Below, in pieces: positions 21,063 through 33,989 of a stretch of DNA of 64,000 nucleotides. The stretch is taken from assembly GCA_015680685.1 (NCBI GenBank), contig MNCI01021396.1:66198-130197 (forward strand). Reading direction: 5' to 3'. The stretch is from Gnetum montanum. Taxonomy: Eukaryota; Streptophyta; Gnetopsida; Gnetales; Gnetaceae. Numbering within the stretch: the stretch's first letter is position 1; each line of letters begins with the position of its first letter. Below the pieces are notes generated by a model. That model worked only from the letters and a program-made list of their open reading frames with translations, was not told the DNA's origin and did not search any database. The translations under genes were made by a program, and so were the position numbers.

Positions 21063-24000
21063 CTCATGATGCATGTTGGTTAGTTAATCAATTTTTCATT
21101 CTAGGCCATCATTTTCTAGCATCATTTTGTGGTTAAAAATATGAAATATGATTCAAACCCATAGCTCTATAGCTAAAAAATTTGATGAAATGGAAATAGT
21201 AATAAAACTTGATTAAATGAGGTCAAAATGCTAACTAATTTTCCATGCATGATAAAAATATCAAAAATATAACATAATATATAAAAATATTAATAAGATA
21301 ATCTAATTTGTAAACTAGACATTTTATCAAATAGTTTTTGAACAAATAGAGACTAGGAAAAACATATGTGCTTGAAGAAAACGTACCAAAATTGATAAAT
21401 TAGAGTAAATTATTAAATTACCCTACCTAAAATGGTAGCTTTGTAAAAATAATCCTTTGCATGGCCCTCATCTCCTAAAAATGCTCCAAACCTTAGGCAA
21501 AGTTGTAGGTTAATGTTGAAATCTAAGAAAAATTTAAAGTAAGACATAAAACTATCATCTCACTAGATTTTTTATTGATAACATAGATTTGAATCTGTCT
21601 CCTTTTCAATATATCAAGATCTTCCTCTCTAGTTATATCTCCTAGATGTCAAATAAGCATGTAAATGATATTTCATGAAATGGTTACCATATGTTTATGC
21701 TTGCAAGGTTAAGGGATGTTTGGCATAAAGAGTAATCTAATGAAAAAACTTAAAGTAAAAAAATTATAATATAAAAATATTTAAAAATGATATTCTAAGA
21801 TTGGATAGTGACTACTTTTATTCTAAGGGCACATTCTAAGGATAACCTAATAACTATGTCTAAGCCTAAGTTAGTAGCTATATCTAAGTCCAATTTAATA
21901 ACAAAGTACAAGGTAAAAAGTATGACTAACTAATGGGCTAACACAAGACCTTCTAAACCATAAGCTAAAAGTAAATGAAAAACTTAAAAAATATAAAATA
22001 TCAAGTTACAATAATAGAAAGTACCCAAACAAAGCATACCATAACCAAAGTAGCACCCCATGTGCTAATGATCCATCCACATACTTACTAACTTAAAATT
22101 TCAACAAAAGATGTTAGTGTGAACATGCTAAATCAAAAAAATATATAAAATATGAAAAATAATAAAAATATAAAAGTATTAAAAATATAGAAAATACTAA
22201 AAATAAATTAAAATTAAAATATCAAAGAAAGGAAAATAAATCATTAAAATAAATGAAATTAAAGGGCAATTACAAAGGGGATAGTAAGACACATTCCTCA
22301 AACTACAAAGGTATAGTTAACTAAAGGAAAAGGTTAATAAAGCATAAGACATTGGTTACTAAACAAGACATTAATGGTTCACATCATAAACATACTAAGA
22401 GATATGTAGTATTTAAGATAGTGGTGTTGTACTTTCAAACATAGGACTTGCTATTTGTATGGTGGTTCCAAAACCTAGTATATTATTTTTAATATTTTAT
22501 CTATTATTCTATAGTTTATATAATTATTATGTAATAAGAAACTTCATCTTTGTATCTTGTTAAAAACGTAATGATGTCATATGATGTGTTAACTTTGGAG
22601 TTTTATCATTATACTAATTATTCCTAAAGTATTATGTTACTCAAAAGGTATTTTATGAATTGACCATAGATTTTTATGAAATTTAAATATATCTATTATA
22701 ATATCCCCAAGACATATAGCTAATAGATAGCATGATTCTTTAGATCCACAATATGATATTATTTAGAAGTTAAAATAATGATAATAAGGACTTCACAAAA
22801 CCTATAGCCCAAATAAAACATTAGATGAACTAATAGAGAAATATAAAGATATGCAATATCCTCCTTCCTAGCCTTAGGTTAAAGGATACTACATTGGGTA
22901 TAGAACCCATAATGAATGATTGGCAAAGCTAAAGACAATAAAATATTAAACAAAATTTTTTAGTAAAAAGAAAAAAAAAGTGACTTATGGTGAAGTCATG
23001 ATTGAAGGACAAGAGTAAACTAAAATAGTGGAAGAAAAGAAATATAATTATATAATCCCATATAACATGTCCATAAAATACTAAAAACTATTTGAAAGAG
23101 ATGAATTCCATAAAACAATAATCTAAATGTACCTAAAGTAATAATGATAATAATAATGGCAATAATAATATACAAATCTAAAATTCTTATAAATGTGCAA
23201 CATGATCATAATACTCTAACCATATAGTATCCATAAATTTAAAATCATGAAATATAACATGAATGATAAATGGTCTAACATATGGATAACCAAGCAATGT
23301 CTAAAGTGGAATAAATAGCATAATATAAAATCTCTAAATCCTTGGTGTCATCTGTTGTCTCCATACTCTACCTAGTTCTCCTAACTTGTAAATAGAAGAG
23401 AGATATTAGTATAACATTGACTAAGCATCCTTCACACCTCCTTTAACTAAAAAGTGGATAGATCTCATGGTGGTTAGGTGAGGAATGGTTTGCCCCCAAA
23501 ACATGTTAATATACATATATGATCCAAGTAGCCAATAATGTACAACCATACTAATGCCAAATTAAGCATTACTAATATAAAAAATTTATTACTTCATCTA
23601 TCAACCTATGAAAAAGGAGGCTACCATGGCCCATACTTAGTTTCAATGTATAATAAGGTTAACATATGTACTTGAACATTTATGAATGTCAAAATGAAAT
23701 TGAACTAAATATAAAACTACCATGCACGTGGATGTGTTATTAGTATTATCAAATAATAGGTATCACCAGGGACTTACCTAATCTTCCAAACTATTGGTGC
23801 TACAAGTATCACTTTAGAATCACTATAACATTCTGGAGGCATTAAATAAGAAGACCAATGAAACATTGAATGAGCTTCTAATATAGGATGTAGACTATGA
23901 AAAAATTCACATTGATGCATAATAGCAAAGATCACTCATCAAACATCTCTAGATAGTATATATCTAATTAGCTAGACAAGTTAGCACTAGTTCCATTATA

Positions 24001-24119
24001 CAAACATGCAATAAACATTGAAAATATGAAAAATAAAATGTTGATGATGGAGAGCTATAACCAAAGTTAAATGAGTCCAGTAATCTAAGAGGATTCAACA
24101 AATGATGCTAAACTGGTAT
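21063..24119. other. AT-rich repeat debris without genes
   Basis: No coding sequence was recognised. The part from about 21110 to 22436 is homologous to the degenerate LTR at 1440-2612 and ends GTGGTGTTGTA, a decayed complement of a TGTAACACC LTR start, so it is probably a solo or broken chromovirus-type LTR on the reverse strand. From 22437 to 24119 the sequence is strongly AT-rich and shows no recognisable motif. Confidence 0.5.
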
Positions 24120-24861
24120 GGACATTCCATAAGATTCAACTCTAACAAATTAGTTAGTTTGAGTTTTAGTAGCATATGAGAGGAAGATCATCAATAAGAG
24201 ATGCCACAAACTATGATCTTTGAAGGACTATCAATAATTCAAGTCTTGTCAAATGATGTAAAAATTCAAGTAAGAATGGTTGGATTTAGAATTGGTTTGA
24301 CATGTTAAGAGATTCCAGAAGATGAATTTGGAGAAATATTGAAGGACTAGATTTTAAGAAAATAACCTTTTTATAAAAAAAAAATTCACTATGAAGAAAA
24401 ACTTATTTATTGCAAAAAGAAATCATCTAAAAGACATATTTTTGCTAGATGATGTCTTATTTCCAAGAAATATGTCTTTTGGATAGATAAGACATCTTAT
24501 CCCAGGTAAGATGTCTTTTAGAAGATATATTTCAAAATTAAAATATGTATTCCTCCTCAACAAGAGATATTCTTTTCTAGAAAGATGTGTTTTTGAGATT
24601 CCAAACATGTAGGGAAGATGTCTTTCAAACTTCCAGTATGTCTTATGAAAGAGAAACCAATGTAGAAACAACTATAAAAATCCACAAATGAAGAACACAC
24701 TCCAAGGATACTAGAAATAAGGAAATTTGAGATTTGATAAGCATTGAAGGCATGCCAAATAGAGAAAAAAGAGGCAAAGAAAAATGTATCACCAATACGG
24801 AAATTTAATTCATAAAAAATAAAAGATCCACAAGCCCAATGAATAAGAAATCTTACATATG
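24120..24861 (-). repeat. Chromovirus LTR, first part (interrupted by element G)
   Basis: Homologous to 55771-56470: GATTCAACTCTAACAAATTAG matches the ATTCACCTCTAACAAAC segment near 55771. Both share the TTGGATTTAGAATTGG / TTGGATTTGATATGAG block and the stretch rich in AAGATGTCTT. It is cut at 24861 by element G and continues at 34836. The left edge is approximate. Confidence 0.6.
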
Positions 24862-25695
24862 TGATGAACCATGATATTGGGACTGCAATATCGTGTCCAC
24901 GATATCGAGTCCGCGATATCGAATCCAACCATGTAATGTCAGATACTCGATATCAGGGCCTATCTCCTTGCCTATAAATAAGAGGCAGCACCCTTGGTTT
25001 TCACATTATATAGTTAGTTCCTTAGCCAAAATCTTTTCATTTTTTACCTCTAGAGTTAGAATTATTTCTGCACGCTTGTAGTAGGAGTCATAGAGTGAAC
25101 AGATCTTTATTCGAGCATTGTGTACCTGAGCACACTTTGTGTACAGCAATAAAGATGAACTTTATGATAAACCTTGTAGCATTTAGAATAGATTAATTAG
25201 TGTTAATTATTATTTAATTTTTTCCTAGTTGATTAATTATTTCTCTCATCCTAGAACTCTCTTAGCTAAATACACTTAGTACAATTGCTTCGAGCATGCG
25301 TGTAGCACTTGGTAACCTAGTAACGATTAGCATTTGGTAATCCTAGCAGCATTGTACTAGTTTAGGATGTGTACGGAAAGTGGGAATAGATACTGGTGTT
25401 AGGAGTAATTAAATTTAGTTAATGAGTAGTTAAATTATATTAGTTACTTAGTTATCTCTCTCCCCTTCCTTACTAGTGTAGAATATAAAACACATAAAAG
25501 CTATAAAAATCATATGCCTCAAGCTTACTTAACCATACAACCATGACATACAAGTAAGTTTGGAAGACAACAATTAACCAACCCATTATTGTTTCACAAA
25601 TGCGCATAGGTACTTAGTCCTTGGAATTCAACCGGATCATGCATGAAACACTCATATTCGTATGGTTGGACATAGGGGTACCTCGTCACTCATCA
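24862..25695 (+). repeat. Element G 5' LTR
   Basis: It begins TGATGAACCATG and ends GTCACTCATCA. U3 starts with a cluster of GATATC-type motifs (24872-24950). TATAAATA is at 24973-24980, and the transcript leader probably starts near CAGCACCCTTGG. AATAAA is at 25148-25153. Confidence 0.93.
24973..24980 (+). promoter_or_regulatory. TATA box of element G 5' LTR
   Basis: TATAAATA in the context CCTATAAATAAGAGGC. The same context is kept in the 3' LTR (34100-34107), in F (9113-9120) and as TATAAACAAGAGGC in C (52051-52058). It lies about 110-135 bases from each LTR start, immediately after the GATATC cluster, as expected for a Pol II promoter in U3. Confidence 0.7.
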
Positions 25696-25715
25696 TTGGT
25701 GCAATTGTTGGGGAC
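25696..25715 (+). other. tRNA-Asp-type PBS, element G
   Basis: TTGGTGCAATTGTTGGGGAC directly after the LTR end CATCA. A decayed form of TTGGCGCCGTTGCCGGGGAC. Confidence 0.75.
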
Positions 25716-25827
25716 TTAGATGTTTTTGCGTTAAGTAGAACTTAGGAAATCATTCACATCATTGGAACGAACCCTTAGAGTTGGTTAAGGAAAATATAGT
25801 AGTAGATTGCACACTGAACAAGACAAG

Positions 25828-27660
25828 ATGTCTTCTTCTTCACACAAAGGCATTTCACCGCCTAGGACTAACACAAGAAGCAATTAGTGGCATAATGCAC
25901 ATGACGTTGATCCATCACTCCCTTAATAGTTTCATGTGGTATATATTCATATTGATTAATATGTACCAAAATTCACATTTATTCTCCATCAAGATGAACA
26001 ACTACGTTGGTGTGACCTGGAAGGTAACATAGTGTTACCTCCCAACCATTCAGTCCCAAGCATGCTTCTTTGTGCTCTTACACAAATAGGCATGCAACAC
26101 TTACATACAGAATATGTTGCATAGGACTATGATTCAAAGACTATCATACCATAGATGTGTAACATCAAAGGGATTTGCAATAGGAGAGACACCATAAGAC
26201 TTTGAAGGAAAAATAGTCCAAGGATGCCCCCCACGTTTTAAGTGAAATTGAGGGTGATGAACCTACCTCAAGTAGTCACCCACATAATGATGTTCCTCCC
26301 CTTGAATTTGGCCAATGGGTTGTGTATTAGAACCTTCATTCTACTATTCATAACCCATGTGCTGATACCAATGGACACAAAGTATCCAAAAAAGGAACAA
26401 GGACACATGATGAAGGTGGAAATTTTGATTGCAATCACGATCAAGGTAGAGACCACCGAAGAGAAGGTAGTAGACATCATCATGGTGGCAATTCTTCTTC
26501 TTCTTCACCTTCATCATCTCCTCCACCCTCTCCTTCAGTGTCTAGATGTAGGCATAGAGAAAAAGATAGTGATGATAAGGGCAAGCAAAGTGGTAGTCAC
26601 AAAAGAAATAGCCAAGAAAAAGGATGAGGGCATTCTAGGGAATCACAACATAAAAGAAGGGAGAGTAGGGAAGAACATAGGCATCATAGATGCCATGAAC
26701 AAGATGATCATGATGAACCCCTCCTTCCTACTTGAAGCATGCTAGACATAACTGAGGCCATGAGAGTTCCAACAAGGCACTAAAGAGATAGTAGGATCAA
26801 GAGGTTAGATATGAATAACATCCTATGATTTGAAGGGGGATATAATGCTTATCCTCAAAATCACTTACAAACATTTCATGATGTGTGTACCTTGCAAAAC
26901 ATAGAGAACGAGTGGAAAAAACTTAAGTTGTTCCCACGGACACTAGTAAAAGAAGTTGAAAGTTGGTACTAGGCCTTAGAACCGGAATCCATTCATATGT
27001 GGAGTACTATGTTATAATTATTCAATGATAAGTATCAAACATACTCCTAGGTGTCTAACCTACAAAAGAAAATCCAAGGATGGAAACAAGGAAGTCATGA
27101 ACCCTTGGATGCTTCCATGGGCTGTTATTATGCACTATTACATCATTATTCTAGCCATGGTTATTCACAGTGGAATCATCTACACCATCTCATAGATGGG
27201 CTAAGGCATGAAACAAGAAGAACCCTTAGGACTTATACCAAAGGAAGGTTATCCGAGCTTAGGTCCCATCAAATTCATAGACTATTAGAGCAAGTTGCTA
27301 AGGAAGAAGGTGAGCTACAAAAGAGAGAAAGTGTGGAAGAATATAACCAAGATCTAGGGAGTAAGATTTTGTGAGGATGAGGAATAGTCACCACTCGAAG
27401 AGATGGTGAATAGGAAAGATTTTTCTATCCAAAAGTTAACATCAAAAGTATCAGCAAAGGTAGACCAAATGTAGGACTCCCTGGATAGTAGGTTTCAAAT
27501 TGTTCTCAAAATAGTAGAGTCTAGAGAGCGAGGTAGTGATCGTGACAAAAGAAAAAAGAAAGAAGCAAAAAATGCACGTAACAAGGTTAAGGGCAAAGTT
27601 GCTATTATTCAAGAGGTTGTGGACTTAGATATAGATGATGATAGTGGATGCAAGATATGT
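25828..27660 (+). pseudogene. Element G gag
   Basis: ATG at 25828 starts MSSSSHKGISPPRTNTRS, followed by an early stop. A Ser/His-rich stretch lies near 26380-26560. The gag core is near 26800-27370: LQKKIQGWKQGSHEPLDASMGCYYALLHHYSSHGY, HLIDGLRHETRRTLRTYTKGRLSELRSHQIHRLLEQVAKEEGEL. CKICQYDHPKACCPVISHL near 27650 is a zinc-knuckle-like motif spaced C-x2-C-x3-H, shorter than the usual CCHC knuckle. In life gag would form the particle and bind RNA. Frameshifts split it into many pieces. It continues into the Pro/Gln-rich linker of the next ORF. Confidence 0.8.
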
Positions 27661-27942
27661 CAATATGATCATCCTAAGGCATGTTGCCCTGTGATCTCAC
27701 ATCTATAGGAGTCTGGGGTGTATGCACTTAATCCACAATTAAACAAACAACAAACATCCTGATAGTTACCTTATCCCCAAGGTAACCCAAGGTAATTCCA
27801 GCAACCTTTGATGTATTATCCAAGTGGAACTCCACCACAACCGATTGAGCAAGATCAATAGTGGTAGCATCCACAATCATGGGGAATGCCACCACCAAGG
27901 CAACAATATCCTTACTAGCAACCTGACCCATATGGAAATTAC

Positions 27943-28842
27943 ATGCAACATCCAATCTCTCCACGTGACTCTGTTGGTCACGTTACTCCTCAACATCACT
28001 ACCAAGCCCACGAGTACTATAGAACTCCCTCTCCTAGGGATGATATCCCACAAGGGTACCATTCTTCAAATCTATCCACATATCTCCCACCAATAGCTCC
28101 ATTACCACCTACTCCAGCAATGCAAGGTGAACTCCCTACTCAACCACAGCAACACAATGCCATAAGGGCTATTAATCCTCAACCTACTGTTAGTTCTGAC
28201 AACCATATGAAGAAAAGATCTTTCTTCAAAACCAACAATCCAACCAAGCCTTTGCAACCACAAGCAGCTGAGTCTTTGGATGTCTTTGTATCAAATAAAG
28301 CTTCAGAGCCCCCTTTGATCCTAACATCGCATTCAATGCATACGGTCATGTTAACTCATGCCATTACCAATTGGATCAAAACTAGCCACCTTACCAGGAA
28401 ATTCTCTGATCCTAGGAGTCCCCTGATATATCTACAAATCGTTGGGAATGAGCCATGCAAAGCTCTTTTGGATTCAAGTTCCAGTGTCAAATTAATATCC
28501 CAAGAAATGTACAGGGCCTGGAACCTACCTCCATTAAAAAAGAGCAACATCTATTTAGAGTTTGCTAACCAATCCATCATTGTTCCCTTGGGATTAGTGG
28601 AGAACATTGTTACCACTATTTGTGGATGGTCGTATCCAGCTAACTTCCTAGTGATTCAAGTGAACAATAGTAAGGGGGACTTCCCAATCATAATGGGAAT
28701 GGCATGGCTAAGCACTATCGATGCATGCCTAGGAATCTATGATCTTTCTCTAGAGATATCTAAAGAAAATACTTTTGAAAAGATTGAGAAGAAGAAAGTT
28801 CCATGCATCACATATAGTGACACAAGGTGTAATTACGTCTAG
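27943..28842 (+). pseudogene. Element G gag C-terminal linker and protease
   Basis: A 299-codon open frame. Residues 1-105 are Pro/Gln/His-rich gag tail (HYQAHEYYRTPSPRDDIPQGYH, KTNNPTKPLQPQ). From about residue 160 it is a retroviral-type aspartic protease: ALLDSSSSVKLIS with the catalytic Asp at residue 177, then ANQSIIVPLGLVENI, NFLVIQVNN and FPIIMGMAWLSTIDACLG. The usual D-S/T-G triad reads D-S-S, so the enzyme is probably inactive. C keeps DSG at the homologous site (46457-46465). The real reading would be part of a longer polyprotein; the ATG at 27943 is internal. Confidence 0.8.
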
Positions 28843-28859
28843 AGATCATGGGTTGTGTA

Positions 28860-30660
28860 AAGTTTAACATTTCCTACATGCAATTAGTGTGCACAAGTGA
28901 TCAATATATAAAGGTGCCTATATGTAGCAACCACATGAAAAGAAGACACCCAGTGGTTGATAGCTGATCAAGAAAGCAACTCACTTATATGCATGGAACT
29001 AACTGCGGGTTTGACTTGCACTTACATAGATAGCATAGACACATTAGAGAAAGTCCATCGCCAACTTCCAAGTCCTAACCTCAAGAACATCAACTGGAGG
29101 AAGTTATACATTCCTAAGAAATTTAAACAAGAGCCCCTAGAGCTAAAACCATTGCCCACCGGTATGGAGTACATGTTTCTTAAGAATGGAAAACTGGTAA
29201 TCATCAATGCAAAGCTTGCTCGACAACAAAAAGAGAGTCTACTAAAGGTAATAAAAAAGTGGTCAAAANAAAAAAGAGAGTCTACTAAAGGTAATAAAAA
29301 AGTGGTCAAAAGCCTTCACCTGGTCATATCCAAAATTAATTGGAATAGATCCTAGGATATGCCAGCATAGGATTTACACTAACTCCTCCATGAAGCCTTG
29401 GAAACAACCACAAAGGTGATTGAACTCAAAGTTGAAGCAAGTAGTAAAACAAGAAATTGAATAGCTTCTAAAGGCTAGGTTCATATAACCCATTGCTAAT
29501 AGCAAATAGGTTAGCCCCTTAGTAATCATCCATAAAAAAGGAGGAAAATGGAGGGTGTGCATAGATTTTAGGCTACTAAACATGGCAACATTCAAGGATC
29601 ACTTTCTGTTATCATTTGTTAACCAAGTATTAGACATAATCATGGGGAACCACTATTATAGTTTTCTAGATGGATATAGCAGATACAACCAAATACAAAT
29701 AGCCCCAGAAGACTAAGCCAAAACTATGTTCACCATTCCTTGGGAAATGTTTTCATACAAACAAATACCATTTACCTTGTGCAACGCCCCCATAACGTTT
29801 CAACACTTAGTTCTAATCATATTCTAGTAGCAGATAGGAAATGGTGTGGAAGTATTTATGGATGACTTCTTCACTTATGGAGCAAAATTTAATCAAGCCT
29901 TGGACCGATTAGAGTAAGTGCTGAAAAGATCTATAGAAACTAATTTAAGGCTCAACTGGCAAAAAAACCATTTGATGGTCCAAGAAGGCATAGTACTTGG
30001 GCATAAAATCTCATGTAAAGAGATAGAGGCAGACCCTAAGAAAATCAAAGTCATCCAAGGAATTACCCATCAATTGGAAACTGTCAAAGACATTTGGTCA
30101 TTCCTTGGACACACTGGCTACTATAGGAGATTCATAGAGAACTTTTCAAAGATTGCCAAATCATTAGTAGAGCTAACGAAAAAGGGCATACCCTTCGAGT
30201 GAACTAGAGAATGTGAACTAGATTTCCAAACTTTGAAACAGAAGCTAGTAGAAACACCCATTGTACAAGCTCTTGACTAGTTCAAACCATTCCATGTCAT
30301 GACTGACACATCCAACTATGCCTTAGGAGTTGTACTTACATAGTTAGGTGACTAGAAACATCCTTATTACATCCACTGTGCAAGTAAAAGTATCGCTGGT
30401 GCACAACTTAACTACACTACTACAAAAAAAGAATTAATGGTAGTAGTGTTTGCATTAGAAAAGTTTAGACACTATGTATTAGGATACAAAGTATTCATAC
30501 ACACAGATCATAGTGCAATCTGGTTCCTCATAAATAAGCCAATGGTAACCCCTGTATTATACAATGGCTTGTAATCCTACAAGAGTTCAATTTAATGATG
30601 ATCGATCGCAAAGGCACTGAGAATGTAATTGCTGATCATTTATCTTGGTTGCGTTAGGAT
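28860..30660 (+). pseudogene. Element G reverse transcriptase and RNase H
   Basis: Linker (28957-29355; MIADQESNSLICMELTAG and KKFKQEPLELKPLPTGMEY), then RT with HKKGGKWRVCIDFRLLN, ATFKDHF, DGYSRYNQIQIAPED, FTLCNAPITFQ and VEVFMDDFFTYG (FMDD near 29860). NWQKNHLMVQEGIVLGHKIS and FLGHTGYYRRFIENFSKIAKSL (29918-30202) follow. RNase H follows: MTDTSNYALGVVL, YIHCASKSIAGAQLNYTTTKKELMVVVFALEKF, VFIHTDHSAIWFL. Stops at 29462, 29915 and 30341 are shared with A. An N at 29269 separates two copies of the same 41-base string. Confidence 0.88.
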
Positions 30661-30799
30661 AGCAAAGATGATGAGCACTCAATTTCTAATCATTTCCATG
30701 ATGAATTCCTCTTTTCTAGTGTAGAGAATAACCAATCATCCACAGAGAAAAACTGGTACAACAAAATTCTTACCTATCTCCTTACCCAACAAACACCAT

Positions 30800-32078
30800 A
30801 AGAGCTATACCTTAAGAAGAAAAAATAGTTTCTTCATAGAGCCAAGTACTTTATGGATATCAATGGACAACTTTACAAAGTATGTCCCAATGGCTTGGTT
30901 CGATCGTGTGTTCTCGATAAAGATCAACTAAGAGTTCTCCAAGATGCTCATGAGGGCCCTTGTGGGGGTCATTATTCTAGGAGACGAATGACCATCAAGA
31001 TCTTTCTTACAGCGTATTATTGGCCTACCTTGTTCTTGGATGCCCATCAATTCATCCAATCTTGTAAGCACTATCAATGTGATGGGGGAATGACTACTAG
31101 AATGGAGGGTCTACAACAATGAATTCAACCATTAGAACCCTTTGACATTTGGGGAATTGATTTCATGGGGCCCATTACACTAATGTCCAATGGAAGAGCT
31201 TACATAATAGTTGTCATAGACTACTTAACAAAATTGGATGAAGTAGCTACTGTTAAAGATTGCACATCATCTACAGCTGCACGATTTCTTCAACAACAAG
31301 TCATCAATAGGTTTGGTGTGCCACGTGCACTTATTTCAGATAATGGAACACACTTCACAAGTGCAACATATTGGAAGTTAATGCAACGCTTAGGGGTTGA
31401 GCATAAATTGACTACACCATACCACCCCCAAGAGAATAGTCAAGCTAAGGTCACAAATAGGGAGATTACTAAGATCCTAACTAGAACCATTAGCAAGTAT
31501 AGGTGAGACTAGAGTACTAAACTGAACGATGCTCTTTAGGCATACCGCTCCACATGGAAACTCCCTATAGGCTACTTTCCCTATGAGTTAGTGTATGGAA
31601 AAATTCCAATGCTCCCTATCCAAACTGAGCTCCGTAAACTATCCACGACATGTGACCTCAACAATTAACCTTGATCTAGCACAAAAACAAAGGTTGATGA
31701 CTCTTAACTTGCTAGATGAGAACCGACTAGCTACCCTATCATCTAATGAATTTCACAAGGCATTTAATAAACAACATCATGACCTAAAAATTAGGAAAGT
31801 TAAATATTAGCCAGGAGATAAGGTTCTCTACTGGAACCCCACACATGTGTCACAACATACCAAATTTCAAACACTATGGGAAGGACCTTATATTATCTAT
31901 GTAACTTTTTCTTCAGGAGCCATGACCATATATAAACCTGAGTGCCCAGATAAGAAACTGTTAGTTAATTTATGAGTTTAGGATATCTAGAACACATGCT
32001 ACCTCTATAGGTGGGCAACCTTGCTCATTATTTCAGATCTTCTCCTTCCAACTTAGTCATGGGGGAGATGGCCACCTC
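30800..32078 (+). pseudogene. Element G integrase
   Basis: The zinc-binding part is in 30853-31122 (HEGPCGGHYSRRRM ... HQFIQSCKHYQCDGGM). The catalytic core (31165-31506) has WGIDFMGPI just upstream, [18 protein letters not shown] and [17 protein letters not shown]. The third catalytic residue, Glu in the NGQAEV motif of C and NGQVEV of A, is Lys here. The C-terminal part has LWEGPYIIYVTFSSGAMTIY, and the end GGDGHLC-stop near 32076 is shared with A and C. No chromodomain. Dead copy. Confidence 0.85.
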
Positions 32079-33978
32079 TGCTAACCATTGAAGGCCCTCA
32101 GTTCTTTCTAAATTTTTTTACAGATTTTTGTTTTACACATTTTTATTTTGTACATTTCTTTAATCTTTCCTGTTTTTTTTACACCATCATTCATATTTTT
32201 TCCATTTCTTTATGTGATTACTTTATTTTGTTCGTCACCCAATAAGTGTTCATGATGGTGGCATGAATAATACCATATTGATTACTAATGTTTGGGATTT
32301 AACTTTGAATATGATGTTGATATTAAGGTATGGTTCTTTTGATTAAGTAGGCAATCAATCCACGTTGTTCATGCATCCATAAAATCCTATGGTCTCCCTT
32401 GGCTTGGAACTATACAATCCCTTTCTCTAATAAAATTTTTAACAAATTGGTGGCTGGGTACTTCTCAAACTAAGGAAAGACTCAATGGATGAAAAGGATG
32501 TGACTTCAAGGAAATTCGATGTAGTTGTGTTGGCTATTCTCTTGAGTGTTTGGATGCTTTTTCCTTAGGTTTTTCACCATTCTTCCATTCATCAAATATC
32601 TAGAAGTTGAGTACATAAAAATAAGTCTTTACATGGTGTGGCTCTCATGCAAAAGACAAAAAAAATAAGAAGAAAAAAAGTGTGAATTCAAAGCACACCC
32701 CTTAGACACAATAATGAACCTAGGCTACATGCACTGATTATGGAACTAGAAAGACATGTTACCCATGCCGAAAGGTTCACTCTAACTAAGGCCTTTTCTT
32801 GCTTCCTGATTCTCCATCTTGCTCTCCTCAGAATGGTGGTGAATTTTTGTAGAGGCATTCTTGTTGCTTCAAGAGGATAGGTTGGCCAAATGTGTTGATG
32901 CAAAGTCACTGAATGTGTTTTTTTGAGCTTGGATTTGGAATGAGTTCTACTCGGTCACATTAACCACAAAACATACATAAGAGACTTTACACAACCTTTT
33001 TCTTGGGTTTCCATTTCATTCTCTCCTCTACACCTTTCTTTTCCATTTTTCACCTCATTGCCAGTTTATCATTAGTCTATATCTTGGTTGATGCATTGTT
33101 TTTCCCTAGTTAATTCTTGTGGGTAAGTTTTTAACTCTTGCTTCCAAATGACATTCCTAGAGCCTACGGACTCTTTGGTTTGTGGGTTTGTTAGGGCATC
33201 AAGGGCATGAGCCTGCTTTGGGAAGGACCCACTGGCATTCCTTTTTGGTGCATTTGTTAACTTCTTTTCCTTAAACATTTCCTACAATCAACAATTTTTT
33301 GTTTCATCCCTATCCATGACATCCATTTTATTAGCATTGTCATTGTTGCTTTTTTCCCATCTTTCTTATTCCTTATCTTTTTCCATCCTATTGCTACTAG
33401 AGGTTCACTCATAATCATGGGGGCCCTAGCACAAATTTTTCAATTTTTTCTAACCCCTACACCTTAGGTAGTCACCAGTGTTAAAGCTCTAGAATCAATA
33501 CCTGCCAGAACTTAGCCAATGCACTTTACATTGAGCCAAGGTATTAACTACATTATGATTTATTTACCCTCACTCATTTGTGACTGTGTTATGTGTGCAG
33601 ATGGTGATCATACAACAATGGACTAGGCCTAGAGGAAACACACAGGATGGACCGAAACTGGAGCGTTTACGAAAGGAGCAAGATTGGTGGCATGGCTATG
33701 GATAAACAACAAAAGACACAATCTTGGCATCAGCAGCAACATGCCTCATTCTTTTTCTCTATCCTTCTCTTCAACTTCCAAATAAAGGTTGGATTTTATT
33801 TATGTATAGTGTTCACCTCAGTGGTCATGAACACTAATCCTATCATGTATTGTATTATTGATCTGTTCACAGGGCACGTTGAGTCTGTCACCATATTTCA
33901 CCATCAATGGTCATTCAGTCAATAATCCCATACCTTCCCAATATTTTGTAAGGAAATCAAGGATGCATTTTCATTCAA
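32079..33978 (+). other. Element G post-pol region with decayed post-pol ORF
   Basis: About 1.9 kb homologous to the tails of A, B, C and D. It is mostly noncoding. At about 33410-33710 it keeps traces of the post-pol ORF: SWGP near 33420, then LCVQMVIIQQ, GNTQDG, KEQDWWHGYG-stop with TAA at about 33705. The segment after the internal ATG at 33601 is open for 34 codons in the same frame as in B and C. Confidence 0.65.
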
Positions 33979-33989
33979 TCATGGGGGTA
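33979..33989 (+). other. Polypurine tract of element G
   Basis: TCATGGGGGTA directly before the 3' LTR start TGATGAATC. Identical to the tracts of B and C. Confidence 0.88.

Noticed and set aside
24557-24928. 123-codon reverse ORF with aromatic-rich protein
   Set aside because: It crosses the boundary between the chromovirus LTR and element G's LTR, so it did not exist before that insertion.
26242-26745. 167-codon ORF with Ile/Met/Lys-rich protein (26242-26745)
   Set aside because: It is an out-of-frame reading of the Ser/His-rich gag segment. The same DNA in C (44159-44539) reads sensibly in another frame.
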